A DNA stretch of 64,000 bases, taken from Sphingobacterium sp. UBA5670. Its GTDB lineage: Bacteria; Bacteroidota; Bacteroidia; Sphingobacteriales; Sphingobacteriaceae. The stretch's first letter is position 1; the number at the start of each line of letters is the position of its first letter. Below the pieces are notes generated by a model. It saw only the letters and a program-made list of their open reading frames with translations, had not been told where the DNA came from and made no database searches. The position numbers and the translations under genes were made by a program. The DNA lies in the NCBI RefSeq assembly GCF_002420705.1, contig NZ_DIIM01000021.1, forward strand, positions 466,581-530,580, read 5' to 3'. Positions 15,219 to 24,950 of this stretch are shown piece after piece.

Positions 15219-17750
15219 ATGAAAAGATTTATAGCAATAGCTCTGATGGCAACTGCGGTTGCTTCCGTACACGCTCAATCCCCTGCAGGTGGTCGTCCTG
15301 CTTTCGCCATGTCCGAAGGCCAGCTCTCGGGCCAGATTGTAGACAATCAGGGCAAACCTATCGCACAAGCTTCAGTCAGCCTATTAAAAGTCACCAAAGA
15401 CCAAGCGACAGGTAAAGAGCGGGAAATACTCGTAAAAAGCACAAGCTCATCGGAAAGTGGAAAATTCAACTTTTCCGCCATCTCTCCCAAAGACAAATGG
15501 AAATTAAAAATCAGTTCAGTCGGGTATGCTCCAGTGGATGTTGCTGTTGATTATAGCGACAGCAAAACAGTAAACAAAGACCTGGGAGCTATAAAGCTCG
15601 AAAATGAAAATCTTAAGCTCGATGAAGTTACCGTGACTGGCCGTAAGGCACTACTGGAAATGGACATCGACAAAAAAGTCTTCAACGTAGAAAAAAATAT
15701 TGTAGCAGCCGGCGGTACAGCAATCGATGTTCTCCGCAATATGCCGTCTGTGCAGGTCGACATCGACGGGAATGTAAAACTTAGAAATGCAGCACCGACG
15801 ATTTTTGTTGACGGAAAACCGACCACCCTTACACCGGATCAAATCCCGGCCGATGTCATTGATAAAATCGAGATCATCACAAATCCATCGGCCAAGTACG
15901 ACGCTTCAGGAAGTATGGCTGGTATCTTAAATATTGTTCTTAAGAAAAACAAGAAGACAGGATACAACGGCATGGTTACATTAGGCGCGGACCGCTTTGG
16001 CGGAACCAACTTTATGGGTAGTTTAAATCTGCGTCAAAATAAATTCAATATCTCACTGACGGGAATGAATATGCGTATGCGGACCAATACCGAGGGTGAC
16101 AGTCACCGAGAAAGTACAATTAATGGCATAGAATCGACAGTCGATCAAAATATCGAAGGCAAAACAAAAGGGATGATTACCTTTGGTCGGCTCGGTGTAG
16201 ATTACGACTTAAGTCCCAAAACAACATTATCCGTTGCCGGAGTATTGGTTCAGGGCAAATTTAAGCCGAATGAAAACTCGTCGATCTCAACCACTACGGG
16301 CGCCAACAAATCACTTAGCGACCGGATTTCCGAATCTGAAAGAAGCTTTAAACCGCGTGGCTTGCAGGCAGGACTTGTCCAAAAATTCAAAACCGAGGGC
16401 GAAGAACTCTCTGTCGACTTTAATTATTTTGGTGGTTCGAATAAATCCAATGGATTATACACAACCAATTATCTTGATGCAAGCAGTGCAATCGCAGGAA
16501 CACAGATCCAAAAAAACATAGGCTCAGGTGACAATAAATTCATGACTGTCCAGGCAGATTATGTTAAACCGTTCAAAAATGGAATGAAACTGGAAACCGG
16601 GGTACGTGCTCAGATCAATAAACTCAAAAATCTCAACAACAACTCCTTAAAAGCAGTGGGAGAAGATGACTTTGAAAATATTACCGCAGCCTCGGCCAAC
16701 TATAACAATAAAAACAGCGTATATGCAGCCTATGCATCGCTAGGTGGCAATTTAAAAGATTGGGTATCCTATAAAGTTGGCTTGCGCGCAGAAAGCTCAA
16801 CTTATGACGGCGAACTTTTGAATACAAACGAAAAGTTTCACAATAAGTATCCCCTTAGCTTATTTCCTTCTTTGTTCTTGAGCAAAAAGCTAAGCGAAAA
16901 AGATCAGATACAGATGAGCGTAACCCGCCGTGTCAACCGTCCTAATTTCTTTCAGCTCATCCCTTTTGTCGATTACACAGATAGCTTGAATATCACGCGC
17001 GGTAATCCTGATCTCGTTCCGGAATTCACCACTTCAGGCGAACTTTCCTATAGCCGGACTCACGGAAAAGGTACATTCTTGGCAACTGTATACTATAAAC
17101 GTACAAATAACCTGATTACACGGTATCTAACACAGGAACTCAATCCAGTGACAGACAAAATGGATTTCATCAACACCTATATTAATGCGAATTCAAGTAA
17201 GAACTATGGTGCGGAATTTACCTACACGAATAATCTCAAAAAATGGTGGGATCTAACAGCAGACCTCAACTTCTATAATTCAAAAATCGAAGTTGATGAC
17301 AAAACGCCATCGGAAGGTATGTGGACGGTATTTGGAAAACTCAATAATACCTTCAACCTACAGAAAAACTGGAATTTACAGTTAGCGTTTGAATATCAAG
17401 GCAAAACAAATATGCCAGTTACACAGGCGCAAACATTCGGGCCACCGATGAACCAGGCGCAAAGCTCTTCACAAGGCTATATCAAACCATTCTATGGTAT
17501 CGACTTTGCCATCAAGAAAAGCTTCCTGAAAAATCAGGCAGCCTCCGCGACATTGGCTATCAATGATATCTTCAGAACACGAGGCAATACCATTGTTTCA
17601 TCGGGAGAAGGATTTTCTCAGACGTATTATCGACTCTCCAATCCACAGTTGATCAAATTGAATCTTTCCTATCGTTTTGGAAAAATGGACATGAATATGT
17701 TTAAGAAAAACAAAAACCAGAATTCAATGGAAGGTATACAAATGCAATAG
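15219..17750 (+). CDS. TonB-dependent receptor, outer-membrane beta-barrel family
   Basis: Protein of 843 residues: signal peptide (MKRFIAIALMATAVASVHAQ), carboxypeptidase-regulatory-like domain (about 35-120), plug domain (VTGRKALLEMDIDKKVFNVE, then VDGKPTTLTPDQIPADVIDKIEIITNPSAKYD-type sequence) and a long beta-barrel of the OMP_b-brl_3 family ending in an aromatic-rich strand (LNLSYRFGKMDMNMF) with a charged tail. Unlike SusC proteins, no SusD gene follows. The substrate may be a siderophore, peptide or small glycan. The LytS/LytTR operon just upstream on the same strand probably regulates or co-varies with it. Confidence 0.92.
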   Translation: MKRFIAIALMATAVASVHAQSPAGGRPAFAMSEGQLSGQIVDNQGKPIAQASVSLLKVTKDQATGKEREILVKSTSSSESGKFNFSAISPKDKWKLKISSVGYAPVDVAVDYSDSKTVNKDLGAIKLENENLKLDEVTVTGRKALLEMDIDKKVFNVEKNIVAAGGTAIDVLRNMPSVQVDIDGNVKLRNAAPTIFVDGKPTTLTPDQIPADVIDKIEIITNPSAKYDASGSMAGILNIVLKKNKKTGYNGMVTLGADRFGGTNFMGSLNLRQNKFNISLTGMNMRMRTNTEGDSHRESTINGIESTVDQNIEGKTKGMITFGRLGVDYDLSPKTTLSVAGVLVQGKFKPNENSSISTTTGANKSLSDRISESERSFKPRGLQAGLVQKFKTEGEELSVDFNYFGGSNKSNGLYTTNYLDASSAIAGTQIQKNIGSGDNKFMTVQADYVKPFKNGMKLETGVRAQINKLKNLNNNSLKAVGEDDFENITAASANYNNKNSVYAAYASLGGNLKDWVSYKVGLRAESSTYDGELLNTNEKFHNKYPLSLFPSLFLSKKLSEKDQIQMSVTRRVNRPNFFQLIPFVDYTDSLNITRGNPDLVPEFTTSGELSYSRTHGKGTFLATVYYKRTNNLITRYLTQELNPVTDKMDFINTYINANSSKNYGAEFTYTNNLKKWWDLTADLNFYNSKIEVDDKTPSEGMWTVFGKLNNTFNLQKNWNLQLAFEYQGKTNMPVTQAQTFGPPMNQAQSSSQGYIKPFYGIDFAIKKSFLKNQAASATLAINDIFRTRGNTIVSSGEGFSQTYYRLSNPQLIKLNLSYRFGKMDMNMFKKNKNQNSMEGIQMQ

Positions 17751-17771
17751 CAGTTGCGATATATTTCAACA

Positions 17772-17807
17772 AAAAGCGGGTGTTTCAAACAAGAAACACC
17801 CGCTTTT
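17772..17807. terminator. Strong bidirectional terminator
   Basis: A perfect 15-base stem (AAAAGCGGGTGTTTC at 17772-17786 with 17793-17807), G+C-rich in the middle, with A run before and T run after. It lies between the receptor gene and the convergent HAD gene. Confidence 0.9.
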
Positions 17808-17826
17808 CGTTGAATAGATAATAACA

Positions 17827-18537
17827 TCAGCCCACCTGGCTCGTTATCGTATATTTTTCGATAATCGGAACGATCTCCAATAGATCATTGATTACATAAT
17901 CAGGATTTGCTGATGTGAGCTGAGCCACAGTATGTGCGCCCGTTGTGATACCGATACTCAAACCACAGCCTGCTTGCTGCCCCTCTTGTATATCGATAAT
18001 AGAATCGCCAATTTTTACGACAGCACCTGGATCAGCAATTTCAAATTGCTGCATCGCTCGTTCAATCATATCTGGATAGGGTCTGTTTCGAGGCACATCA
18101 GATGCTGTAATTAATGCATCTACATCCTTCCCTACTTGCCAGTTAAGCTTTTTTAAAAGCGACTCGGCCGTTTTTCGGTCATATCCCGTATTAAGTACAC
18201 GTAAGATATCACGGTCTTTCAAGACAGCAAAAAGCTGCTCTGCATTCGCATTAGGGTAAATTTCTTCCATTTCATAAGCATGTTCCAGCTCCGCTAAAAA
18301 CAAAGTAAACATGCGCTGGGCTAATTCATCATCAACAAGTTTCAAGGTATTTTTAAGTACTGTTTTGATCGCTTGCAACTTTTCCTTACCCGCGCCATGC
18401 GCCAATACTTCCGTTAAAGTAAGTTCATACCCCCCTACTGTATTTATCGCATTTCTAAGCGTCTTATAGACTATATTATTTTCGTTCACTGTCGTACCTG
18501 CCATGTCAAATACGACCATCTTGATTGCTTCTTTCAT
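17827..18537 (-). CDS. Phosphonatase-like HAD hydrolase
   Basis: HAD-superfamily protein of 236 residues. Motif I is VVFDMAGTT with nucleophile Asp11; the MAGTTVNE form is typical of the phosphonatase-like (PhnX-like) branch. Motif II is NTGYD, motif III includes Lys in RNRPYPDMI, and motif IV is KIGDSIIDIQEGQQAG. A helical cap lies between about residues 20 and 110. The Lys53-type Schiff-base residue of true phosphonoacetaldehyde hydrolase cannot be assigned with confidence, so I call it phosphonatase-like only. It is a single gene with a consensus promoter. Confidence 0.88.
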   Translation of the reverse strand: MKEAIKMVVFDMAGTTVNENNIVYKTLRNAINTVGGYELTLTEVLAHGAGKEKLQAIKTVLKNTLKLVDDELAQRMFTLFLAELEHAYEMEEIYPNANAEQLFAVLKDRDILRVLNTGYDRKTAESLLKKLNWQVGKDVDALITASDVPRNRPYPDMIERAMQQFEIADPGAVVKIGDSIIDIQEGQQAGCGLSIGITTGAHTVAQLTSANPDYVINDLLEIVPIIEKYTITSQVG

Positions 18538-18541
18538 TTTA

Positions 18542-18567
18542 CTAAACCTAAAAGTTTAGCAAAGATA
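18542..18567 (-). promoter_or_regulatory. Promoter -7 element with adjacent inverted repeat
   Basis: On the minus strand TATCTTTG (18560-18567) matches TAnnTTTG, 22 bases before the HAD start codon. Next to it is the inverted repeat CTAAAC-6-GTTTAG (18542-18559), which would overlap the transcription start, and further upstream ATTGTT/AACAAT (18572-18594). These could be operator sites. Confidence 0.5.
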
Positions 18568-18636
18568 AAAAATTGTTAAATAAGACTAAACAATTCCATA
18601 TTAATTTAATGCTATCTTTTAGTTAAGAAACCTGAT

Positions 18637-19086
18637 TTAACGAATCACAAAATAGTAGGTCCAAGCGATCAGCAAGATTTGAAAAGGAATGCGAAACCAC
18701 AGATAGTTTGGACCAGGTCCATCGAAAGTAGCCGTCTCATAATTCAGATGTTTCAAGTTTGCACGAATATTTGTGGGCAATATCAACAGAAAAAAAACGA
18801 ACAAAAGTATCCCGGTCATGCGGCTTACCTGCGGAACAAATAACCCAATAGCTGCAAGGGCTTCCAACAATCCGGTAGCATAAATCATTTCCTTTTTAAA
18901 TGGAATAAATTCCGGTAACATAAGCGTCATTCCTTTCGTATACAATACATGCCCCAATGAGGTAAACAGCAACATAACAGCCAATGCTATTTTGCCAGAA
19001 AGACAATAATCTACTGTGCCCTTTAGCAACAGCGCACCTAGATTGGAGATAACAAAGACAACGATCAATACAAAGAGTGGTTTCAT
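18637..19086 (-). CDS. DoxX family membrane protein
   Basis: Integral membrane protein of 149 residues with four hydrophobic segments, the DoxX/DoxD-like arrangement (FTSLGHVLYTKGMTLMLPEFIPFKKEMIYATGLLEALAAIGLFVP). The function of the family is poorly known; members have been tied to redox stress. It begins 51 bases after the stop of a Crp/Fnr regulator gene on the same strand, so the two probably form an operon and the regulator may control it. Confidence 0.85.
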   Translation of the reverse strand: MKPLFVLIVVFVISNLGALLLKGTVDYCLSGKIALAVMLLFTSLGHVLYTKGMTLMLPEFIPFKKEMIYATGLLEALAAIGLFVPQVSRMTGILLFVFFLLILPTNIRANLKHLNYETATFDGPGPNYLWFRIPFQILLIAWTYYFVIR

Positions 19087-19137
19087 GTTTTTATTTCAAA
19101 ATTAGGTCTCTTTCCTTCCTTTATCAATGAACAATTG

Positions 19138-19704
19138 TTAATAAATTTCCTTCCGGATCCGACTTAACGACTGCGGTCTGATACCGATATAAGAAGCCAG
19201 ATATTTTAAAGGAATATTCCGAATCAGTTCAGGTTGCTCCTGCATCAAATTCAGGTATCTTGTTTTTGCAGAATCTTCCAATAGCGTGAACTCACGTTTC
19301 ATTTTTTTAAGGAAAATATCCTCAATTGCTTTCCGCCCAATAAAATTCCCCACTTGGGTCGTTTCGTAGATCAGGTGAAGATCCGAATAAGATATCCGCC
19401 ACAGAATACAGTCGGTTATTGCCTCGAGATGATAAGATGAGGGCTGCTGCGTCAAGAAAGAATCGTAACCGCTCACAAAAGAGTTTTCGAACGCAAAGCC
19501 AAAAGTAAAATCATAATCGAGTTTCGGGATATTGAAACGTACAATTCCTTTTTCGATAAAAGATAGGTACTGCTCCGTTTTTCCAATTTCTAAAATCAGT
19601 GATTTTTTTGGAAACTCCATCTTAACAAGCTTAGCGGAAAAAAATTCCCAGTCCGTATCACTCATGACAACGAGCGAATCAAAATATTGTTTGATCTTAT
19701 CCAT
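19138..19704 (-). CDS. Crp/Fnr family transcriptional regulator
   Basis: Protein of 188 residues with a cyclic-nucleotide-binding-like beta-roll (about 20-110: ILEIGKTEQYLSFIEKGIVRF) and a C-terminal helix-turn-helix (IPLKYLASYIGIRPQSLSRIRKEI). This is the short Bacteroidota type that usually lacks cAMP contact residues. It is the upstream gene of a pair with a DoxX protein, a very common Bacteroidota combination. The effector is unknown. Confidence 0.9.
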   Translation of the reverse strand: MDKIKQYFDSLVVMSDTDWEFFSAKLVKMEFPKKSLILEIGKTEQYLSFIEKGIVRFNIPKLDYDFTFGFAFENSFVSGYDSFLTQQPSSYHLEAITDCILWRISYSDLHLIYETTQVGNFIGRKAIEDIFLKKMKREFTLLEDSAKTRYLNLMQEQPELIRNIPLKYLASYIGIRPQSLSRIRKEIY

Positions 19705-19849
19705 GATTCATATTTCTTTAAGAACAAGATAAAAACTTCCGATCAAATAAATTACAATGATCATTTATTATTTAATCGATTATTTATTTTAATAAACATA
19801 CCGTCTATTTTATCAAAAAATATTAACTTAAATACCGTAAACTTTAATT

Positions 19850-21106
19850 ATGTATATTCTTAGCGAAAACAGTCCTGAAATATGGTCAGCATTTAGAAAA
19901 TTGGCTTTTCGATTTTCATTTGTTTTTATTTTTTCTTTTATCCTTGTTTTCAATAATGGTACCTACCCTTTATATGGATATATCAGCATGCCGCTTACCC
20001 GTCTTATGCAAAGGTTCGTTCCATGGTTTTCCGAAAATATATTGTGCTATTCTTATGATCACAGCGTCTTCATCAACGGAAGCGGAGACACCTCCTATGC
20101 CTGGGTATCCTTATTGATCCTATTCCTCATCGCGTTAATCAGTGCCGTTATCTGGTCCATCTTGGATCGAAAAAGAACCAATTATACGTTCCTTTTGTAT
20201 TGGTTAACGACAGCGATACGCTATTATGTTGCGTTTATGCTTATTAATTATGGAATGATCAAAATTTTCCATATGCAAATGCAGCCGCCCAGGTTAACAC
20301 AGCTCCTGCAACCCTTGGGTGAGTATTCGCCCATGGGTCTGGCGTGGACTTATATAGGCTATTCCAAGGGCTACAACCTGCTTATTGGTCTGGTAGAAAT
20401 ATTGTCGGGCTTATTACTTTTCAGAAAAACGATGGTTGTGGGCGCCCTGATTACTGTTGCGACAAGTATCAATATTATGGCCGTCAATTATTTTTATGAT
20501 GTCCCCGTTAAAATGGTCTCGACAGCACTTCTGCTATTTTCAATATTTCTGCTTCTTCCCTACCTAAATTCGCTGTTCACGTTTTTTATTACTGGAAGGC
20601 CTGCGCAATTACCCCCTCCTCAACAACCCTTATCCAATAGAAACTGGAAAAGAAAGAACTTATTTATTGCCAAATTAATCCTTTTGATCATATTTTCAAT
20701 ACAAGAGATTATGTCCTTATTTAACACCCAAAAATTGATTGCTGAATATCAAAAAAAATCCCCTTTGTATGGAATCTACCGTATTGTACAAACTCAAAAG
20801 CAGCACAAGTCAATCCCCCAAAATTGGCGGCTTATTGTTTTCGAATTTGACAGCTACAAAGTCTTAATACGCAATACGGATTATCGTCCACAAACAGAAA
20901 GCGTTGTTATCGATGCAGCCGGAAAGAAAATCACCCTAAACAATTACGAGTTTGATTATCGAATCACCCCCGACGGAAATATTCGCCTGACAAAAACCTT
21001 TGGCGACCATATGGAAGAAATTAAACTTGTGAAACAGGATCCACAAGCATTTGAATTGATGCGGCGTAAGTTCAACTGGATACAGGAATATCCTTATAGC
21101 CGCTAA
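19850..21106 (+). CDS. DoxX-like multi-pass membrane protein
   Basis: Protein of 418 residues with about seven hydrophobic segments in the first 290, then a soluble C-terminal part (about 300-418) of alternating beta-strand pattern (WRLIVFEFDSYKVLIRNTDYRP ... ITLNNYEFDYRITPDGNIRLTKTFGD). The central segment MLINYGMIKIFHMQMQPPRL and the following helices resemble the DoxX fold. I do not recognise a specific function. An AraC-family gene begins 32 bases downstream on the same strand, suggesting an operon. Confidence 0.75.
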   Translation: MYILSENSPEIWSAFRKLAFRFSFVFIFSFILVFNNGTYPLYGYISMPLTRLMQRFVPWFSENILCYSYDHSVFINGSGDTSYAWVSLLILFLIALISAVIWSILDRKRTNYTFLLYWLTTAIRYYVAFMLINYGMIKIFHMQMQPPRLTQLLQPLGEYSPMGLAWTYIGYSKGYNLLIGLVEILSGLLLFRKTMVVGALITVATSINIMAVNYFYDVPVKMVSTALLLFSIFLLLPYLNSLFTFFITGRPAQLPPPQQPLSNRNWKRKNLFIAKLILLIIFSIQEIMSLFNTQKLIAEYQKKSPLYGIYRIVQTQKQHKSIPQNWRLIVFEFDSYKVLIRNTDYRPQTESVVIDAAGKKITLNNYEFDYRITPDGNIRLTKTFGDHMEEIKLVKQDPQAFELMRRKFNWIQEYPYSR

Positions 21107-21138
21107 TAATAATCATAGAAAGCTAAATTAAACACGTC

Positions 21139-21999
21139 GTGCTTGGATACACCAAATTTAACGCCGGAAATATAGCAACATGCGGCGAACATGTCGAACA
21201 TCTCGGTTTTTTATATCAAATGTGGAATGTCAGGAAATACACAAGTCCGCAGGTCCAAAACGAAGATCTAAGGCTTACCTTGATACATTCGAAAGGAGGT
21301 ACCCATTATATTGATCAGGGGCAATATAACATGGAAGGTTATCAAATTCATCTGGTTTTTCCGGGACAGTCAAATTATTTTTATTTTCTTGAAGAAACCT
21401 CTGCTTATCAGATTAGAATTTCCTGGCAAAATTTTGAAAAACTATGTCACAACTTATCGATCAATATAAAACTCTTAAAAGATTATCCGATACTTCAGAT
21501 CTCTCCAGCTAAATTTGAGACACTCCGGCATGAATTCAATAAGATCCGTATAGAACTCTGTCATTTGCAGCCGCCATTATTACTCATTGCAACACGTATT
21601 GCGACTATTTTACAGGAAATTAAGCGTTTAATAACCCGTCAAATCGATAATTTAGCAGCATACACTTATCCTCCCATGCTGATTAGTTTTCTCGAGTTGA
21701 TTGAACAACATTACAAACAGCAACACCGGGTTAGCTATTATGCATCTACCCTAAATGTCACCTCAAATTATCTTTCTAAGCTAACGCGCCGACACATGCA
21801 AGTTAAGCCGCTCAAACTGATTCACGACCGCTTGATAAAGGAGGCGCAGCATCTACTGCGTTCGAGCTCCTGCCCTATCAAATCCATCATCATTGAATTA
21901 GGTTTTGAAGACTTCTCTACATTCTCTCATTTCTTCAAAAAACGGACAAATATGTCTCCATTAGCCTATCAAAAAAAAATGCAATCACTTAAAGCCTAA
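21139..21999 (+). CDS. AraC family transcriptional regulator
   Basis: Protein of 286 residues beginning with GTG. The N-terminal part is an AraC-type sensing cupin (GTHYIDQGQYNMEGYQIHLVFPGQ), the C-terminal about 100 residues the double helix-turn-helix (HRVSYYASTLNVTSNYLSKLTRR; IIIELGFEDFSTFSHFFKK; TNMSPLAYQ). It probably shares a transcript with the upstream membrane-protein gene and may regulate it. No in-frame ATG exists near the start, so the GTG is likely real. Confidence 0.88.
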   Translation: MLGYTKFNAGNIATCGEHVEHLGFLYQMWNVRKYTSPQVQNEDLRLTLIHSKGGTHYIDQGQYNMEGYQIHLVFPGQSNYFYFLEETSAYQIRISWQNFEKLCHNLSINIKLLKDYPILQISPAKFETLRHEFNKIRIELCHLQPPLLLIATRIATILQEIKRLITRQIDNLAAYTYPPMLISFLELIEQHYKQQHRVSYYASTLNVTSNYLSKLTRRHMQVKPLKLIHDRLIKEAQHLLRSSSCPIKSIIIELGFEDFSTFSHFFKKRTNMSPLAYQKKMQSLKA

Positions 22000-22011
22000 A
22001 ATGAAAAAAAA

Positions 22012-22037
22012 GGCTCCTGCGTGATACACGTGGAGCC
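22012..22037 (-). terminator. Terminator of the GH16 gene
   Basis: Stem GGCTCC/GGAGCC (22012-22017, 22032-22037) continued inward by CGTG/CACG; on the minus strand it is followed by eight T. It ends the leftward GH16 transcript and also separates it from the convergent AraC gene. Confidence 0.85.
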
Positions 22038-22067
22038 ATCTCGATTCTAGGAAAAGCTTCTTATAGG

Positions 22068-23654
22068 CTATTTTTTCTTCAAAGTAATATTATCCAAAAA
22101 GGCTTTTTCCTTCCCTATATTGGTAAATGCAATCCTTACAATCTTTTTATTCGGGTGAATCTCCCGACCGGTAAGAAAATTTAATTCATGTTTTCCGCCT
22201 TTTTTAGTTTGATCAGTTACAAATGTCTTTAAATTCGACAATTCTCCGGTCACAACAGTGACATCATCCACATCCGCCCGAACTTGGTCACCTTTACCCC
22301 AATACATTAGTTTGAAGTCTTGTTGGGGATCCAAATAAACATATTGCTCTATTTTTTGACCCGGAGCAAGTACTACAGCTTTACTACCCTTTTCTCCACG
22401 CCCTTCTTCGATGACCGCTTCTCCTTCCCAGGGTGCAAGACCAGCTTTACCCTTAAAATCCGGATTAGGCAATTCGTTGCCATCTTTTAATGGCCAGTTA
22501 TACGCCCGAATATAATCGACCTCCATATTCACTCCCCCTTCGGAACCATAAGCTCCAAGGAATACATTCAGAAAGTGATTTGGTGCGTAAATCTGATGTT
22601 TATTTGTATATTCTTTGATGAGGTCCCCATTGATGTAGTGCTTAATGCTTGTCGGTGTCCACAGTACACCGTGAGTCACCCATTGTCCCACATGCTCATA
22701 ACCTTCTGCTATATGGGTAGCTAGATTACGCTGAAATACACCTTTTGAGTCAACATGGCCATGAATCACAAACTGGGCAGTGATGTACTCGAAAACGTCT
22801 ATTTCAAAAAGTTGTCCCTTTGGACGGATACCTTTAATGCCATCGGCTTCCCCTCCTTCCTGTAAATAGTAGCGAATATCTGGTCCGGGTGAATCAAACC
22901 AAAAAGCGGTATTCGTTCCCTTTGGATTCCCTTGGCGGTTACGTCTTACTTTCACTTCAAAGTAGCCTCCCCTGCTGTTGTCCAGCAGATTTTCATTGGA
23001 CTTCCAATCGTAAGTTTGGATGGATGAAATCTTTTGGTTGCCACCCTCCGTAAAGATCCGCTTGGGAATAGTATCATTGACAAACAGATTGATCGCTGAT
23101 CCATTGAACGTATACGCAGGTTGTGACAAACGATCATGTAACATTTCATCCTTAGATTTTGCATTTAGATAGTTCAAGGACGAGAAATAATTGGTCGTCC
23201 ATTTATTGCGGTTAAGTAATTGGTCATTAAACTCGTCCTGCCAATAGACTTCCATACCTAACGGTACCGCTCTTGAGCTTGGATTTTTCTGCACTTCATC
23301 CAGCTCGGCGCCATCCAACTGCCAGTTCTTGCTCGTATATGCTTTTCCTTTTGCCAACGATTTTCCCGTTGCAGATTCTACCCAGATATAATAGGTGGTT
23401 TCGGGATCCACCTGTTGAATATAATAACGTTTGTCCCCATCAGCCAATACCGCATTGGCTGTCTTCGGTTTCCTATTCGTTTTTGCCCAGAAGACTTTTG
23501 TCCCTGCCATATTCGATTGATTATCATTCAGATCCACACGGATCCAGCTTCGCGTCCCCAATAGCTGTAATGGTGCATTTGACTTTGTCTCTTGGGCCGA
23601 TAGCCCTAGCGCTGACATTACCTGAATACCTGCAAGAAATAAATATTTTTTCAC
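22068..23654 (-). CDS. Secreted glycoside hydrolase family 16 protein
   Basis: Protein of 528 residues with a signal peptide (ends at about SAQ, residue 20), an N-terminal beta-sandwich-like region (about 30-125), the GH16 jelly roll (about 135-385, starting YWQDEFNDQLLNRNKW), and a C-terminal carbohydrate-binding-like region. The catalytic signature ExDxxE is present as FEIDVFEYI, with the first Glu as nucleophile and the last as acid/base. GH16 enzymes cut beta-1,3/1,4-glucans, agarose, carrageenan or related galactans; the specificity cannot be told here. It stands outside the PUL at 38-55 kb and has no Sus genes next to it. Confidence 0.88.
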   Translation of the reverse strand: MKKYLFLAGIQVMSALGLSAQETKSNAPLQLLGTRSWIRVDLNDNQSNMAGTKVFWAKTNRKPKTANAVLADGDKRYYIQQVDPETTYYIWVESATGKSLAKGKAYTSKNWQLDGAELDEVQKNPSSRAVPLGMEVYWQDEFNDQLLNRNKWTTNYFSSLNYLNAKSKDEMLHDRLSQPAYTFNGSAINLFVNDTIPKRIFTEGGNQKISSIQTYDWKSNENLLDNSRGGYFEVKVRRNRQGNPKGTNTAFWFDSPGPDIRYYLQEGGEADGIKGIRPKGQLFEIDVFEYITAQFVIHGHVDSKGVFQRNLATHIAEGYEHVGQWVTHGVLWTPTSIKHYINGDLIKEYTNKHQIYAPNHFLNVFLGAYGSEGGVNMEVDYIRAYNWPLKDGNELPNPDFKGKAGLAPWEGEAVIEEGRGEKGSKAVVLAPGQKIEQYVYLDPQQDFKLMYWGKGDQVRADVDDVTVVTGELSNLKTFVTDQTKKGGKHELNFLTGREIHPNKKIVRIAFTNIGKEKAFLDNITLKKK

Positions 23655-24035
23655 AATTTTCTTATTTTATTAGTCGAACAAGTTCTAGTCAATCTACTTA
23701 TGAACAGACTACAACCTTACGATAATAACGAGAATTATCAGCATTGGCAACTCCGATCAAAACGCAACCGTTTGTTCAATATGGCGATTCCCAAAAATTG
23801 TTGGTCAATTAGGATTTATTCACCTTTTCGGCAGTTAAAACAGTTAAAGTATGTATGTTACTTTAAGCGATTTGATAATACAGTCAATACTGTATTATTT
23901 ATTTTTAATACGGTATGGATAGTGTAGATAATTTTGATAAATCAGCAGATCCTGCCCAGCATTTGTCAAGAAAAAAGCCGCCTGGAAAATCCAAAACGGC
24001 TTGATATATAGCGTAAAAAAGTTTCTACTCAGTTT
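23655..24035. other. Intergenic region, no gene seen
   Basis: About 380 bases between the leftward GH16 gene and the end of the stress-protein gene. It should hold the GH16 promoter. A 75-codon plus-strand frame (23700-23927) has no recognisable features. Only the terminator at 23975-24002 stands out. Confidence 0.5.
23975..24002 (-). terminator. Terminator of the PiT/USP operon
   Basis: On the minus strand AAGCCG ... CGGCTT with an inner GGA/TCC pairing, followed by a run of six T. It lies 34 bases beyond the stress-protein stop codon. Confidence 0.75.
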
Positions 24036-24869
24036 TTATTCGTGCAAGACTAAAATCGCTTTAACTGATCTATTCAGCACTTCATTAACCGTACTGCTAG
24101 CAAATAAACGGTAAATCATATTATGGTTGCGCTTAACCAGACAGAGAATATCGGTCTGGTTATTCTCAACAAAATCAACGATCGCATGCGATGGACGTGT
24201 ATCGTCTTCATCCACATAATTAAAATTGATATCTACATTAGGAAGCAACTGACGCATTTTTTTCTCACCATTGCGCACTAGCTTTTCGTCCAATTCTCTT
24301 TCTGAGACGTGTAGAATTTCCAACTTCTTAGGGTCGGACAGTTTTAAAATACGATTAAGCGCTTTGACGTCACGTACAGACAACTTTGTTGTTTTATAAT
24401 CCGTTGCCAATGTAATGACTGGAATAGCTGACAAATTACTTTCAGGGGGTACAATCAAGGTTGGAATACGCAATTTTGTCACGGCCATACTCGCATTACT
24501 ACCGACAATTTCCTTAATGCCTGTAGCCCCGGTGATACCCATCACCAAAAAAGAAACATCTGTATATTCAACATACTTTGTCACTACATTACGCAGATAA
24601 CCTACTTCAACAACAGTTCTCACTTTGAGGTCATTGTATTTATTTTCCTGAACCACCTGATCAGTCCATTCTTGCAAAGCAGCACGTTTTCTAGCGTAAT
24701 AATCTTCTATAAAGATCGCGTTATAAGTACTGTTGTTGATCCCTTCTGTAGGGTGTATGGCATGCACAACAGCCACTTCCATATTTAAACGAGAAGCCAA
24801 AGACAAAGCATAACGCAAAGCATGACTTGCATTGATTGAAAAATCGGAGGCAACAAGAATTTGTTTCAT
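24036..24869 (-). CDS. Universal stress protein, tandem UspA domains
   Basis: Protein of 277 residues with two Usp domains (about 1-145 and 150-277). The first has the family opening QILVASDFSINASHALRYALSLA and the glycine-rich nucleotide-binding segment MGITGATGIKEIVGSNASMAV. The second is degenerate, ending LFASSTVNEVLNRSVKAILVL. It is cytosolic. The gene begins 82 bases after the stop of a phosphate transporter gene on the same strand and most likely shares its transcript, tying it to phosphate or energy status. Confidence 0.92.
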   Translation of the reverse strand: MKQILVASDFSINASHALRYALSLASRLNMEVAVVHAIHPTEGINNSTYNAIFIEDYYARKRAALQEWTDQVVQENKYNDLKVRTVVEVGYLRNVVTKYVEYTDVSFLVMGITGATGIKEIVGSNASMAVTKLRIPTLIVPPESNLSAIPVITLATDYKTTKLSVRDVKALNRILKLSDPKKLEILHVSERELDEKLVRNGEKKMRQLLPNVDINFNYVDEDDTRPSHAIVDFVENNQTDILCLVKRNHNMIYRLFASSTVNEVLNRSVKAILVLHE

Positions 24870-24950
24870 ATTTTAAGTTTTTAATATTAACCTGCCAATA
24901 GCCATGTGTAAAAAGTCACTGGATGACAAATACATTTAGATAACAATCAA

